Assembly (NCBI GenBank): GCA_004151065.3
Contig: NWUY0304101482.1
Span: 1 to 64,000, forward strand
Reading direction: 5' to 3'
DNA from: Larix sibirica
Taxonomy: Eukaryota; Streptophyta; Pinopsida; Pinales; Pinaceae
DNA: 64,000 nt
Positions 13,001 to 26,600 of the stretch are shown in pieces. Each line of letters begins with the position of its first letter. Within the stretch, counting starts at the first letter, position 1. The notes under the pieces were generated by a model that saw only the letters and a program-made list of their open reading frames with translations, was not told where the DNA came from and searched no databases. Position numbers and translations under genes: made by a program.

Positions 13001-13754
13001 GCTAGGCATCTCCTTATTCGTTCACAGATTGATAAATGAAATAACCTATGGAATAAGTAAGTACCTCCATACTTAAACGTTAGGCCCGGTGGATCTAGTT
13101 AAGTTAAAGAATTGACGATTCAAGCTTCAACGTGAGGGATGCAAGGACGGACCCGCTAGGGACAGGACTCAACCCGGCCCTTACCCAATAAATAATTTGA
13201 TATTTTTCACCCTAAGTCCAAACATATTACGCTCTTGGGCATGACATTGACACGACCAATCGGGAGGGACATTGATGGACGGACGACACTCCAGCTTACC
13301 TACCTTAGGATAGCAATAGGCATAGAAGAATAAGAATACTGCCTTTCCTGAACAACCACGCTGTGGGTGGAACAACGCCTATCTTCAACAACGCCTATCT
13401 GGAACAACAACAACGCCTTTCTTTAAAAACAACGACACTCCCTTTCCTGACCACTACCACTATTACCTTGGCTCTTCTTGAAGACCCTACTTACAATATG
13501 ATTACTCTCGGGGGACCATATGTGGCCGGACACACATCAAATAGCATGCAAAGAACCTGGACGCAAATAAGAGCATACATGTATTGCACTAGGTAGGTTA
13601 CAATGTTATACGGTGATGAAAAGACCCATCCCTTCCATGTTATCATCCTTCCAGGGAAAGACATCAACAAACTCACGAAGGAGGGAGGTTTAAATACTTC
13701 TATACTTCATAGGGGGGTAGAGAAGCACCCCACCCACTTTATAGGTTTGTGATA
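10057..13754. other. Unassigned spacer with short repeats
   Basis: No gene recognised over 3.7 kb. Contains a 27-bp dispersed repeat at 11097, a short run of AACAACGCCT words at 13372-13440, and a weak array-like tract near 12780-12930. Open frames of 60-80 codons here resemble no protein I know. Confidence 0.5.
11097..11123 (+). repeat. Dispersed 27-bp repeat, copy 1
   Basis: A 27-bp stretch (it contains TGCCCTCCCTTCGGTCAAGC) is identical to 56772-56798 and close to 51304-51329. In this copy the preceding ten bases are also a partial duplication of its own start. Confidence 0.85.
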
Positions 13755-13986
13755 GGGCAGGGCATGTTTGGAGAACCTCGAGCGCCGACATGGCGGCGGG
13801 AGATTGTGCTAAATCGTCGACGATCCTGTATTGCTGAGCAGCCCTGGCATGGGTATTGTGAGCTATGCGGCGAAGAGGGATCCTCGGAACTCGAGGAATT
13901 GCTTCTGTGCCGGGGCGTGGCATTTGCAGTGGATTGCTCGTTGATGGAACGGAATAATCCTGCTCAATGTGGGCAGGTTCCGTCAT
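13755..13986 (-). mobile_element. Ty3/gypsy gag-protease linker fragment
   Basis: On the minus strand, residues 51-77 of an open frame starting at 13986 read QYRIVDDLAQSPAAMSALEV and then LQTCP. This is the conserved linker between gag and the aspartic protease in a conifer-type gypsy family, with a related stretch in the gypsy element at 23.26-23.34 kb in this window. The upstream part is Pro/Arg-rich and only loosely similar; the protease itself is missing. It is a truncated nuclear retrotransposon scrap. Confidence 0.7.
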
Positions 13987-16900
13987 CTATCTATGGTCGA
14001 GGGTCAATCAAATATATAGGCGGGTGCGTCCCTCCCCTACTATAAATGCCAAAGGCAGGCGAAGGCTGCTGGCCCCATAATAAGCAGGTAAGTGTGGGTG
14101 GGGAAGGTTGGACATGATGCTGGGCTGGTCCGGCCATATAAGGCTGGGACTGAGACAGCGAACTGAGATAGATAGAGTTCGGGCTTTATATGATATAAGA
14201 TGCATATTACGTAAATTACGAATTTACCTTAGCTCCCTTTCTCATTGAAGGAGCGAACGAGCTTCCTTTCAGAGCTTTTCCCCGATTCTTGTGGCGCCAT
14301 AAACATGGAATGGTAGTAGATAGGTACCAAGCCCATCTCCTTCCCCAGGTCACGCTCGCTTCGCTAGGTCGGAAGAGATCGCTTGGCTGGCACTCACTAT
14401 AGAGATAGCTCTACGGCTATCAACAGTAGGTTCCTCTTAGCCTGGCGCTAGATAGGAGCTCAACATCTTTTCACGGAACCACACCACTTCATTCATGGGG
14501 ACATGGGGCCTTTTAGTAAACAAATTGGCAATTATTCTGGTTACTACGGCTGTTCCAGTCATGGGCTATCTTTCCAGTTACCATTTGGAAATTACCTATC
14601 TGTAGGTAGGTCGGTCGAGAGATTCAATTACTTCATACATTCATCCAGGGATGGTGGGGGAATTCTTAAAAAGTAAGGCCTTGAAAGGAAGGGTTTAACG
14701 GGACCAAAAGAGGGAAAGACCCTCTGACACCGAGGGAGAGACCCAAAAAGTTGGTCCTATCGATCGAGGATCGGATCTGAAACTCCAGATCGAAGGGTGC
14801 ACCAATCGAACGTGAAGTTTACCTTATTTACCTTAAAGGGTGGACCTTCCGATCGAGGGATTGACCTGAAGGGGTTAACTGGATCTTTCGGGGTGACCTG
14901 CCTGAAAGGATTGACTCGAAAGGTCGACCTGACTGAGATCAAATAGAATTTCCATTAGACTGTTTTCTTAGTACCTTAGGAGGGAACCAAGTTCCCCCTT
15001 CTTTCCCGTGTATCACAAGTGTTTGTCCAATCTATGAAGCAATTCATCGGAAGGGGGGGAATAGTGGGGAGGGGTATCCCGACTTATTGGTATATTCATT
15101 CCCTTTCTCTTCTATCGCTTTAGAAATCAGTTCGAGAAAGGGTCATCTATCCATTTTGAAGGCCTTCCTTTTAAGAGAAGATCGTGTCGGATGTGAAACA
15201 TCGAGCCACGTCGACCTTAATTAAAGCCCCTTCCAATTATCGCTGCCTTTAAAGCAACTTCTGGTCTAAATCCAAGAACGGTAAGAAAAGTGCATCCTAT
15301 AGTAACCTTTAGAAAACAAGATTTTCCAGGGTATTGTCAGAAGGCGCTTATCTTGGCTGTTGGGTTTCATCAAATGAAAACTCTTTCTTTGAATCTCCTC
15401 CGAAGTATTATCGAGGTCCTCCCTAGCTAGTAAGTCCGTCAACAGTTCATCCCTCGCCACAGTCAACCTGGATTTGACTTACAACCCAATAAGTCTATCT
15501 ATATATAGATATTGGGTTAGGGGGTTATGAATTGAATGCACCCCACGAGAGATAGAGCAATGCCTTTAATCTCTGCCTCTTGGATAGAATAGGAAAGTGT
15601 TTACTCTCCCCACAATGACTTACTTTATTTAGTGGGTTATTCCACCAAAATCCTCCACTACGGGCGGTTTCATAACTTGCCTGGATGGAAGTTCACTTTC
15701 CTCTCCCTTTAGGTCGAGTGACTCCGTCCTTCATTTCGTAAGAAATAACTGGATCTGAAGTGTCGCTATTATTACAGCCGACTAGAAACCTATAACATCG
15801 AAATACAGCCATTCATTTATCTTCACTTGCTTGCTTTATAATGAGAGAAAGTAAGGTGTCGGTTATATATGTCATGGAGCTTTCTTTATATATATGTAAT
15901 TACGCTGTTCTTTACTTTCATAATTAACTAGATATAAATAAATATTACATATATAAAGCATAAAAAGGGTAAAAGCCTATATATGGATAGGGCTACATGA
16001 TGTTCAATATTTTGTACAGTAAGAGGCCAAGTAAAAGGCGTCGAAAAATACAAAAGAAATGTACGGCCTGCTCTTACGTATGTAACGGTCTTTAGACACT
16101 CAACCATTGGGAGAGGAAGTGTTGTTCTAACGACTCAACCGACGGGGCTAAAAATAGCAGTGAGATATAAATATATATATAATCATAGATAATAACCTTA
16201 TCTTTCTATCTATTTTCCGGTCCCTCGATATTTTGCATCTCCTTACCTTATTTGGTGGATAAAGGGTTTTAAACCAACTAGGTCCAAAGAAATATAATAA
16301 ATATATCCATATAATCTAAGTCGGGTATTTTAGCAGTAATAAGCATATCTAACTAAGTTGGGTCTTGCTTCGTTTCACGCCCGCCAAAGCCAAGCAAAGC
16401 CTTTATTTTATGATAACACAGGCCCACGAGGAACGGAGTGCTCAACCAAAGGGACGGAGTCACTCGACCATTTCTTCAATTTTCGCGTTGTGTTTTATTA
16501 AAAACTTACTATATTTTATTATACAACTGAATTATTTAGAAAAAAATTATTAAGCAAAGCGCGGTTTATTCACCACTTACCCTACGGACGGATCTAATCA
16601 GGCCGAAGGCGATGGAAAGAGTAAAGGGATTTACTTTGACTGAACAACAGTAAGGGATATCTTTGGCACGGATAAAAACCAGAACTCCAATAAAAAAGTA
16701 TTACTACAGCGTAGCCATTTTTGTGCCAATTGAATGCAGGTTATCCCTATCAGACACCTATCCATCCCATAAGACCGATTCCATTCAACTATGGGCTTGG
16801 GGTTGGGCTGCTTCCTTCATTCCCTTATTATAATATACAGGCAACACCTCCTTAAATAGTAATAATAGGGTGGAGTCCACGCCTCTAGAAAAGTAAAGAG

Positions 16901-19082
16901 CTCTCTCATTAGATATAATGCAATGCTGGAGTTTTCGGGACATTCTTATCGTTCCTACTATTTCACCCAGCAAGCTTATCAGCGGGTTTCGAAGGGACTA
17001 TTGTAACACTGACCCCTTTCTCTTATTTCAAAGTATTCCCCTATTATATATCGGCTCAATAAAATATGTGTGCTGCCTACTATCTTCTTGCACGGCTCAA
17101 GCTGCATTCCCACCTGGGCGACACCACCCCCAATGATCTGGTGGAAAAGAACTGCCGGTGGAAAACGATAAAGAGTATATTCAAGTGCCTTGCTCAGCAT
17201 GTTTCCTGTTTAAGCAGGTATTAAATGGAATGGGGATCCGGTTATGCCTTGCCGGGAGCCTACTAAATTCATAAGGGGGGTTCATAGTCAATAGCCTCCC
17301 GATTGATTGATATTTATTAGTTACATCTATATATAGATTATAGAAGGATGGGGCCATTGATTGAAAAAAACATTTATTCTCATCATCTGGGCAGGCAAAT
17401 AAAATGAATGATAGTTAGGTGCCACCAGTCGTGGGGGTAAGGAGAGCCGGGAGGCCTGGCTTGTTTTCCGGGGTGCTTTGCTGGGACTTGCCCAATTGGG
17501 GGAGAAATAGCACTCCGCTGTAGCAATAGCATTCCCAGATCCGGATTGATCAATTAAGTACTCTCTCCTTCCCTTATTATATGGAAAACCGCCTTTATTC
17601 AAATAGATGGATTGATTAGTGATTGCGAATAGTGGGAGGAATGGATCGGGGGCCTTCACTCTTTGGATTGATGGTTTTCCATTTATATAGAAAGCGCTAC
17701 TATTAATTCAAGGCCCTACTATTATTAAAGGCGTCCTTTATATATAATACTGCTACAGATATAGATTTGAAACCCGATCCTTACTTAAGGTTTCACATAA
17801 GATATAGGTTTCTTCCCTGTTGCTCATATATACTTCGTTATTATATTATGGTTTGGTAGCGGTAGATGGTCGTTTGCTCTGGTTCCTCCGTATAGGGTCG
17901 AGGTCGAGGGCTATCTTTAGTATAGATCTAGTTCGAGGGCTATGTTTTCATTTCAAAACTCTCTCAATCACTTGGATCAGCACTAATGCCTCCCTTTCCC
18001 TGAATGGCTCTAGCCTCTGCCCCTACCCTTACTGAAAACTCTTCCTTCTTTGCATATGATCCTAAAAAAAATATATATATATGTAAGCTGTTGTAACTCT
18101 TTCTTTGTGTGATGATATTGCTAGTGGTGAATTACTCACTCACTTACGGTGTCAATGATTTGGCCCCGTACCGTACCGTGTATGTTGGTTGAATATGGAA
18201 TGTGGTTATGGTGTGACTCAGCTGGTAGAATGGGGCTATATCGGGTAGCTATGTGAGGCTATGTTGGATGGGTCTACATGTTCATTAGCTATGTTGGGTT
18301 GGCTATGCCAAGGGCTATTAGAATGTTGTATGAAGCTCAAGCAGTGAATCCTCGTATATAAGCTTGGTAATTCCTTAAATCCATGTCGATGTAGAAACTT
18401 ATGTTTCATATCGGTAAGTGAGGTGGAGGTAAAGGGTTGAGGTTCGAGGTGTAGCGTGGAGGTAAAGGTTTTCATTGAGTTGCGATGTAGCAAGGTTCAA
18501 GGGTTAGGTATGGCTGCTATGGGCTACGATTGGCGGATCTCTCTCCCGGGTCTCATCTAGTGCTAATTGGCACCTCCATCCTGGTACTGATGGACTCTCG
18601 ACTGGCATTGACCTACCGATGGGCTCTCGGCATACATGCATAGACCGGTGGGTCATGAGGTTGTTTCGGATCCTGTCAATGTGCCTCCCTGCGTCAACCG
18701 ACTGGGAATGTGAGCGGTGGGGATGGGCTATCGGCTCACAGACGGACAAGAAGGCATAACAGAAAAAATGAAAGCAATTACAAGCATCAACATCGGTTCG
18801 CAAAATAGACAATAATCCATCCTCCATCAGTTAACAGAAGGCAGGCAAACATATAGGCCATAAACAGAAACCGTTAACTAAGAGCGTGCACATATCTGCC
18901 ATGGTTAAAAGCACATATTCCCTGTTTTTGGGTCACAGGTTCTTCTTGACCAGCCTCTTTGTGGTCGACCAGCTATCTATCGGTGTATTTGTTCGTCAAG
19001 CCATGGGGATCTTTTGTCGATCCTCAAAGCAATTGACAACATCCTGGCTATCATATCGAAAAGTTTGAAAGGGGCGAGTCTA
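13987..19082. other. Unassigned spacer
   Basis: Five kilobases with no identifiable gene. The style (phrases such as CGAACGAGCTTCC and AGATAGCTCTACGGC, purine-rich blocks) is typical of plant mitochondrial spacers and introns, but I could not place an exon or a group II intron domain V. Minus-strand open frames at 15266-15466 and 17327-17659 are unidentified. A D-arm-like phrase near 18205 has no matching tRNA. Confidence 0.5.
14740..14945. repeat. Degenerate short repeat tract (GATCGA/TTGACCTGAA words)
   Basis: Repeated words such as GATCGAGG, GATTGACCTGAA, GGATTGACTCGAAAGG and GGTCGACCTGA follow each other with irregular spacing. It looks like another decayed minisatellite. Confidence 0.5.
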
Positions 19083-19170
19083 GGAGCCGCTCGACCAACG
19101 GGGTGAGCTACTTCACTGCTCTCCCTCCTTTGGTCGGGAGAGGGGCCGCCATCGGGTGAGGGACTACTTT
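19083..19170 (+). repeat. GC-rich hairpin element, copy 1
   Basis: Begins GGAGCCGCTCGACCAA, nearly identical to GGAGCCGCTCGACTAA at 33050, and ends with CCCTCCTTTGGTCGGGAGAG and GGCCGCC. The GGAGCCGCT core is shared with the 33045 and 37246 loci. The elements could fold, but this copy has diverged most. Confidence 0.5.
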
Positions 19171-22050
19171 CCCGATCGACTGAGGTACGCCCCCCCACCC
19201 AATAAATACTTAGGGCCTATTTAATTAATAAGAAAATATATTTCTGTGCCAAAATGAGGGGTACAGCAATGACTCCTCTGGCAGTGCCTCACTCGGTCCT
19301 ATACCTTCCTGTCCTGTACCTTCCCGTGTTGGGTGATGTGGCATGTGGTGGGGGTGACTATGCTCTACTGCTTTCTTTCCAGAGTAAGTAATTTTAGATA
19401 TCCTAGGGCCCCGACAGGGGCTTAAAGGCTTGGCTTCGCTCCGGCACGAGTATAAGCTGTCCCTTTCCCTTGGTTTGCTGATCTCATTTTCCCTATATAA
19501 TAAGGTGGTATTTATGGCTTGTCCGCATCGGGCAAAGAAGAAGGCAGTTCTTTGGTTCGCTCATGTCAGCGGTTGAAGATGGATGCATACCTCGCTAGAG
19601 GCTAAAAATAGAGGGAGGATGGAAAGGGGAGATACATTTATTCATTTTCATTTCCCTCTATGCTTTTATAGGGGGAGAAAACAAAGTACACCGGGTACTT
19701 TTCCCTATTGCTTTTCTGATTTGATGTGAAAAAAGATCGCGTTAGATTAGATTACTGTTCGAATGAATAAATAGGAAAGAAATGAATGAAGGGGAAATGG
19801 AGATGGATGAACAAATTCTGGCTGTAAAGAGAAGAAAATAGATAGATGGAGGCCCGCATATTTCCGCGATTGATTAAGGGGTGGGGAGGCCGAAGTGAGC
19901 GAATTGCATGTAATGTAGAGATAATTGTAGGGATGGGATGCGTGGATGCAGGCGTGGATGGACGCATGTAAGCGTGGATGGGATGCGTGAATGGAAGGGA
20001 GGGGTAGGTTTATAGTGTCCAAGCCTATAGTGAAGGAACTCGGCTTGGTGAGAGTTAATTAATGTATGTTGGTGAATAATTGTTTGGTGAATCCATGTGG
20101 GTGAATCGTATGTCGGTGCTGCTGGTTCAATGGGGAGGCAGGTGTGGGCAGTGTTGGTTCAACGGGATAACTTTATAATGGATAGCGTAAGGGGTGGGAT
20201 GGTTCATGAGGTGACAAGGTTGAGTAGGGAGATAAAGACGGGTAGCAATAGATCGATCAGCAGGCAGGTTCCATGCACTATGATAGTAACTACGAGTGTT
20301 ACAAGTGGACTGTGTGTGTAACGATAGAGAGTTCTAGCTAGAGTAAGATAGAAGTAGGTTCCCAAGGATGTATGGATCTCGGGCATAGGATGTCTGGGAA
20401 TGGAAGCTGGATGGCTCAAGGTGTATGTAGGGATGAGGGATAAGGTTCCCAACCAAGTATGAGGGAAGGCTATTGCCAACCCAAGGATGAATTAAAAGAT
20501 TTCGGGCTGTGTATCTGTCCAGGTCCGGTCAGTGTGACCACGTAATGCATGCCTGGGAAGGTTGTAAGTTTAATTGCTGCACTCACCTCTTTCATTTCTT
20601 GCTCCACCCCCAATATGTTTTGTGTTGCCCATTGTACCGCCCATTCTGGTATCTGTCGGCAATCTCATCAATCAATGCCAGTGACCCCTCTCAGAAAACT
20701 AATAAGTTGAAAGAATCCAATCAATAAATAAACGCCACCCTTCCCGTCGACATGTCTTTCTGTTGGGCTGCTTGTGTGCCCCGGGGCAGGTGCGTATAAT
20801 CTCTACAGGATGACACACCTAATTGATAACTCCTATATCTTTCCTATCCTAGTATCCTTGCTTCCTATTTATTATTCTTTCCTTACCAGTGATGGCTCTT
20901 TTTTTATCTTTATAGTGTATATAAAGTTATGGTTGATCCTGTTTCTTTTCCAGGGAGGGATGGCGGCAGCAGGTCAGCAGGGAGCCTACAAGATAGGTTA
21001 AACCCCAGATCATTGCCGATATGGATGTTGTAGAATGGATCGCTCTTGCTTGCCTTAGATCTATATACCTACGCATGAAGCTGCATGGACCCTGCTGTAG
21101 TGAATAAGAGAGTTCATATTAACTCATATTAACAGTGAATAGTATTACCACATGGTTTGGTGACAACAAGTTAAAACAGATATACAGCATCCTTATAGCT
21201 CTCCAGCTTCTACAGGTATAGCTTTTATAGCTGGTGTTATTACCTCCCTTAGTAATATTTTGCAGTTTATACAGACAGTAGGGCAACGTTCGCTGTCGCT
21301 CCTCACCGGTTGATACTTTGTTCCTCTACCCCAGGTGCCTGCTGGAAGACTACTCCATATACTGTCTGCTATAAGAGACTCGACCTACTGATTGCCGCGC
21401 ACGCGCATAGGTTGTCGTTCGTCGGTAAGGAGAATCACACAGGCATAGATAAAGGCGTGTGTATAGGGAAGCAGAGACGGATTCACCTACCTCACCAGAT
21501 TCTAAAAGGGAAGCATTTTTTATAATCCAGTGAGTGAACCGTGTATATAGTATGATATATAGTGGGCCCGCTGGTAAATAGAGGTGAAAAAGTTAATGCG
21601 TAAGTTCTTACCCTGTATATTTATCTAAGCACGGCAGGCAAGTATTCTCTTCAATTGCTTTATTAAACACCAACCGGAATGAATGAAACGCCCACTCACT
21701 TAAATATAGATTGGATAGCGGCAGCAAGACCCGTGTCCGAGACAAAGGGGAGTAGCTCGCCGATAAAGGGGAAGCAGACCAGTCAGGCCTCAATATTTCC
21801 GCCCCTCAATTCGCCAGTATAAGTAATAAGTCAGTAGCGGCCAGTAGCAAGGAATTATCCATTGACGATAGACAGATGCGTATATCACAATATATAGTAG
21901 TCACCCTAATTAACACCTATAGAGGACCATTTATTTCCCCCTAAGAACTCGTTTCATTAATTTGCCTAGGTCCAACTGTCATTTCTGGCTACATTCAATT
22001 TTCCTGATTGGATGAAGCTTACCAATGACCCTGTGCGGCTGCTTAATGCC
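19171..22050. other. Unassigned spacer with GCGTGGATG short repeats
   Basis: No gene recognised. Between about 19930 and 20000 the phrase GCGTGGATG recurs with variants (GATGCGTGGATGCAGGCGTG and others), a small decayed tandem repeat. Other open frames of up to 91 codons resemble nothing known. Confidence 0.5.
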
Positions 22051-22052
22051 CA

Positions 22053-23665
22053 CAGGCCTCCTATCCTGATCATGTTGCCCTCGGACATTCCTAAGTTTTA
22101 AGGGAAAGCTGGAGGAGACCCCGCGAACGAACCATGTGATAACTTTCCATCTCTGGTGTTCTTCAAACTCATCGATGGACGATTCTATTAGGTTATGACT
22201 TTTCCAGTGCACCTTGACCGGAACCACCGCCAAATGTTAATTTTATAGAGCTTATGAGCTATGCTTATAGTGATTTAAGATCTTTGGCTATGGCTTTTCT
22301 AACACACTTTAAGTTACTAGTCCGGTATGAAACCGATACAGAGCTGTTGACATCATTTCGGCAAGATACTGCCACTTACATCTCCGATCACATCCATGAA
22401 TGGAGACAGAGACGATGAATTATTAAGGCTCAGATTTCTGATGGATGCTTTTATGATTTACTGGTTTCTTAAGTCATTGTTGCCTTATATAGCCAAGGAT
22501 GTGGCCCTTTATGGGGTCACGACGGAAGAATAGGCCATCGTTAGAGCCCAACAGTTGTTAGATCTGGTTTATTCTCAGTCTAAGGTTCTATACAACATTT
22601 TGCCTAATGCACCGAGGGCCAAAATGGATCCCACCAAACCGAAGCCAAGACCACATGCCGATGGCGTGATTGGTTCTGTAGAGAATGCCACAGTGAGTCA
22701 GATGGCTGCTAGTCGAATGGGACAAATAAATGTCCTTACACGCTAATACGATGGCCACTGCTCAGAACAATGCAACTGCCACAGGTTCTTTGCCTACCTA
22801 CGACGTCCTATCTATCCAGTCTTCTGATCCAAAGGAAACCAACAGGCTGTAGGAAAAAAAAGGAAAAAAGCGAAATTCCCATGCAAGCCATGCAAGAAGG
22901 GAGATCACCTTACTCACCGATGCCCCAAAATGGAGGAAGCTTAGGCCACAACTCAATCTATTTTTGTGCTTACAAATTCTTTCCCTCCACACCAACAAAT
23001 CATTGCTGGGATTCCTAAATGCCTGGTACTCCCGCAAGCAACAGCTCGAATGCGGATGTTTACATGTGTTAATAAGAGAGAAATATTAAGACTCGGGCAC
23101 ATAACTATGATGCTTCGGACTCCGGCAAAGAGAAAGAAGTACCTATGTCGCCACTCCGTGCCTCCTCTACATATTTATAAACCAATTCTTGATGCAATGC
23201 CATGCCTTCCTGAGGGTGTCTTACGAGGATCCACACATAATCCAAATGCCAGGGCTACCAAAATACAGTATTCTTAGTATTTAGCCCAAGCACTGTGTGC
23301 CATGTCCGCTCTATAAGTAGTTGCCCTGTGCAACGAAAGGCATTGTTATCGGCTATAGGTGGTTTTTTCCAGTTTACACGGTTGATTACTTTTTACGTGT
23401 ATACTCACAAGCCACGCCTCCCTCATCACGTCGCGTTTCAGATATTAAGTATCGTCTCGCAACACCAACATCTTTCGTACGGTAGTTGATGAAAGAGCGT
23501 CAACCCGTGTTATGTCTCTTTCATGTTGGAGGGCTTTAGGTTCTCCGGAGATAGTTCCATCTCCAACTATGTTGACAGATTTTGACGGTAAATCTTTTAG
23601 ACCTCACGAAATCATCCGAGGCCTCGTTATTTATCTTCTTAGGGATTCAGGTTACGATTGATACA
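22053..23665 (+). mobile_element. Ty3/gypsy gag-protease region, decayed
   Basis: The longest retrotransposon remnant. Collinear pieces in shifting plus-strand frames are: LPSDIPKF with the retrotransposon gag start (about 22077); SDLRSLAMAFLTHFKLLVRY and ISDHIHEWRQRR (22273-22415); KMDPTKPKPRPHADGVIGSV (22620-22680); a complete CCHC zinc knuckle C-KP-C-KKGD-H-LTHR-C at 22882-22923; the linker AQALCAMSAL (about 23290); and the protease active-site context TVVDERASTRVMSLSCW from 23479. The family has DEGAS at the catalytic Asp; here Gly is Arg (GGA to AGA), a change expected to damage the site. Many stops and frameshifts exclude function. Reverse transcriptase and LTRs do not follow; homology ends near 23665. 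The zinc knuckle is the most intact part. Confidence 0.9.
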
Positions 23666-26600
23666 GGTGGACAAATAAATATAACTGCTCCTTTATCGAG
23701 AATCCATAATAATATAGTTGTATGAGTCCTCCGGGGCCTCCTAAACCGAGGGAGCAAACAAAGTCCGCCAAAAGGCAATCCCCTTCAACCATAAACAGAC
23801 TGCATTAAAAATAAATACTCTCATCTCCTTCTACAATAAAAGAGTAATAGGTAAGGAATCCTCCTTAATTGAAATATGATAAGTACAGAGATCAGGATGG
23901 ATCCCCTTCATACCTGTATATTCCTAGGCAAATGCACTACTGTTTTTCTGCAATAATGAAATAAATTGTACCAAAAACTGATAGTTGCTGTCTAACAGAA
24001 AAGAATCCCGTAGGCGGCTGAGAAAGGTAATAACAATAATGATCTAACTAAGTGCCCAAGCCCTCCCTTCAAATATACAGGCGGGGTCTGGCAAATAGGG
24101 CAGGCAGTTCCACCGATCCAACAACATAAGTTTCCAACTGACCATAATCAAGTAGGCATAAGCAGGTTGTCCCTAAAAGGAAGAAGGCACGGAGGCACGG
24201 AGTGGGCGCGAAGAAAGAAGAAGAGCCTTATTTCAAGGTTTAAAGGCAGGCAGCTGGCTGCTGGGATTCTTGCATGAAGCTGGACGGGTGGGGCAATTAT
24301 TGCTTTATCGATCGGACAAGGGGATAGTATAATAGCAGGTTCAAAAGATCCACACTATATGCGAGGGATTACCAGTAGCTGTAGTAGAAGACCTGGGAGT
24401 GGGTAGCTAAAAATAGGGAGTAAATCTAAAAATTGAGATTGCTCATATTTGGTTGGATTATATTCCTAAAGTGATCATGGAGGAGTCAGCCAACAAATAG
24501 AGTACAATACCAGCAAGAAGTAGGGAACTTTATAGTATATCCTACTAAGGAATAATAGCCTAACTAACCAATAGCTTGAGTATGCTAAGGAGTAAGAAAT
24601 ACAGTTAAGCAGTTCGGGGAAATGCCCTATAGCACGTGGATAGGAGGAATGCTTGATGGAGTAGGCAAAATACAGAGGTCTTACTGAGGAGCATGCTAAG
24701 CAGATGGGTAGGGCTAAGGCGAGGTGAGTGGGGGTAGCCATGGGATATGCCTTAGTCAGGATCCACAGGGGTATTCCTAGGGGAAGTAGGAGTTCTCTTT
24801 TATTTATTATAACCAAATCATACCGGTCAGCAAAAGGGGTCCGGGGTAGGCCCCTTGATCAGTCAATCAATGAGGAGGGATGGACGGCTCAGCAATCAAT
24901 GATGGCTAGGAGGTTGGTTTAATCGTACTGATAAGAACATGCATAGGGTAATAGTGCTGTACCGTGCCTGGGTTGTTAGATTCCGTCTGTTGAGAATGGG
25001 TAACTTGCATACTGTTCAAAGAAGCCATTCAAAGAAGCCATTCACAAACAGCAAATAGAATTCGTTCACTTAACAGCACGAAACCATTCACTTTAGCCGT
25101 TCACGGAAGCAATTCCCCTTAGCTTTCACTCGCTGCACTTCCTTTCCGGGGTATGGTTTTCTATTCCGGGTATGTATAGAACCAGGGTATTTTTATCTTT
25201 ATTGAACGGGTACTTCCTTATCTTTATTCTGTGCTTTATTTCATCCGGTCAAGGTAGGAACTTTTCTGTGTTACGTAGCGGTAAGTTAGCTCAAGGGTGG
25301 AAGTCAATGGTTCAATGTAGAGGGCCCTGGTAGCATAGAGTTAGAGTTCTTCTCTGTAGGTTAAAGGTTCTAGGTTCCCCGTAGGGTGGTTCGCGGTAGA
25401 GGCTGGGATATTTATTTTATTTATTTTATTTATTTGGCCAGCCCAATTTATCCCAGCAAGTAGCAAGATCTATATTGATGAGCAGGTAGTTTACACTGTG
25501 GGCTTTCAGTGAACTGTGGACGGTGATAACGTTCCAAGAACTTGTTGGGCTGTTTCTCCAGATCTCGAGGGAGAGGAGGGAGATATAGAATTTATCATCG
25601 GGTCTAGATCGAAAATTGGGGAGTTATCAATTGAGAATCGATCATAATCAGGATCAGTGTCCTATGTGACCATGAAGCCCAGTGGAGCCTACCTGCTGAT
25701 CAATTTTGCTAGTTGGAATCAGAACCAGCGGGGCTTGCTCTCGCTTGCTTGCTATATTTGTGCTTGTGGGGGAGGTTAGGTTATCCGCCGGACGATATAG
25801 ATGTTGTTACCCATGTTGAATATATAATATATATATATATTATGTTTACCATGTTACCCTTTTAGCCCCACCATGTTTGTTACCAACACGGAATGAACAG
25901 GGCAATAAATGTTCCTACCTCGGCTGGGCTCGCTGAACAAAGCTTAACGCTACAGAACAATGCTATGTGATGCTGCAACAACTAGACATACCGATAGAGA
26001 GACATGGCATGGTTGGTTCATATACGTTGATTCACCATTCGAAGATCATACGCAAACAAAGGAAGGGTCTTCAGGGAAAAAAAGGGCTAGGGCCTAGGGT
26101 CTAGAGCCTAGAGCCAGGGAGAAGCGCTAGAACAAACAGGTGCTACCAATAAATAGGTGCCATTCTCATTCGAGCACAGAAGGTTTTATTTCATTATTAC
26201 TGAACTATGCCTTTTATTTAGGTTAATAACTATATCTGGGAGGGTAGGTGTTTTGTGGGATGGAATTGTTTACTTTGAGCTGCTTTAGAGCCTTGATCTT
26301 ATGTTTGGCGAGAGGAAGGAGGATAAGGAGAGAAGCTTGGTTGAACCATTAACCAGAAGCCTAGAGATAACATATTGAGCCCGCCAACAGCCCCTCATTA
26401 CCCACCAGGCCCAGTCAAGAGGCGATACCACCAGCAACAAGCAGCATCACCACATGTAACATCCACCAGTATGGGACGGCACAGGGAAGGGATCGCCCAA
26501 CATAGTCACCCGACATAGAATCAGAGGTTAAGGATCTCAAATAGAGGGCATAGGATGGTAGTAGTTCCATTATTGCCTTGGTCCTGGGAAACTAGCCTTA

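Noticed and set aside
18195-18260. D-arm-like phrase GACTCAGCTGGTAGAATGG suggesting a tRNA
   Set aside because: No anticodon stem and no GTTCRANNC T-arm at the right distance; no acceptor stem can be formed.
24475-24816. 113-codon Leu/Tyr-rich minus-strand open frame
   Set aside because: Composition is explained by purine-rich plus strand; no homologue or conserved motif visible.
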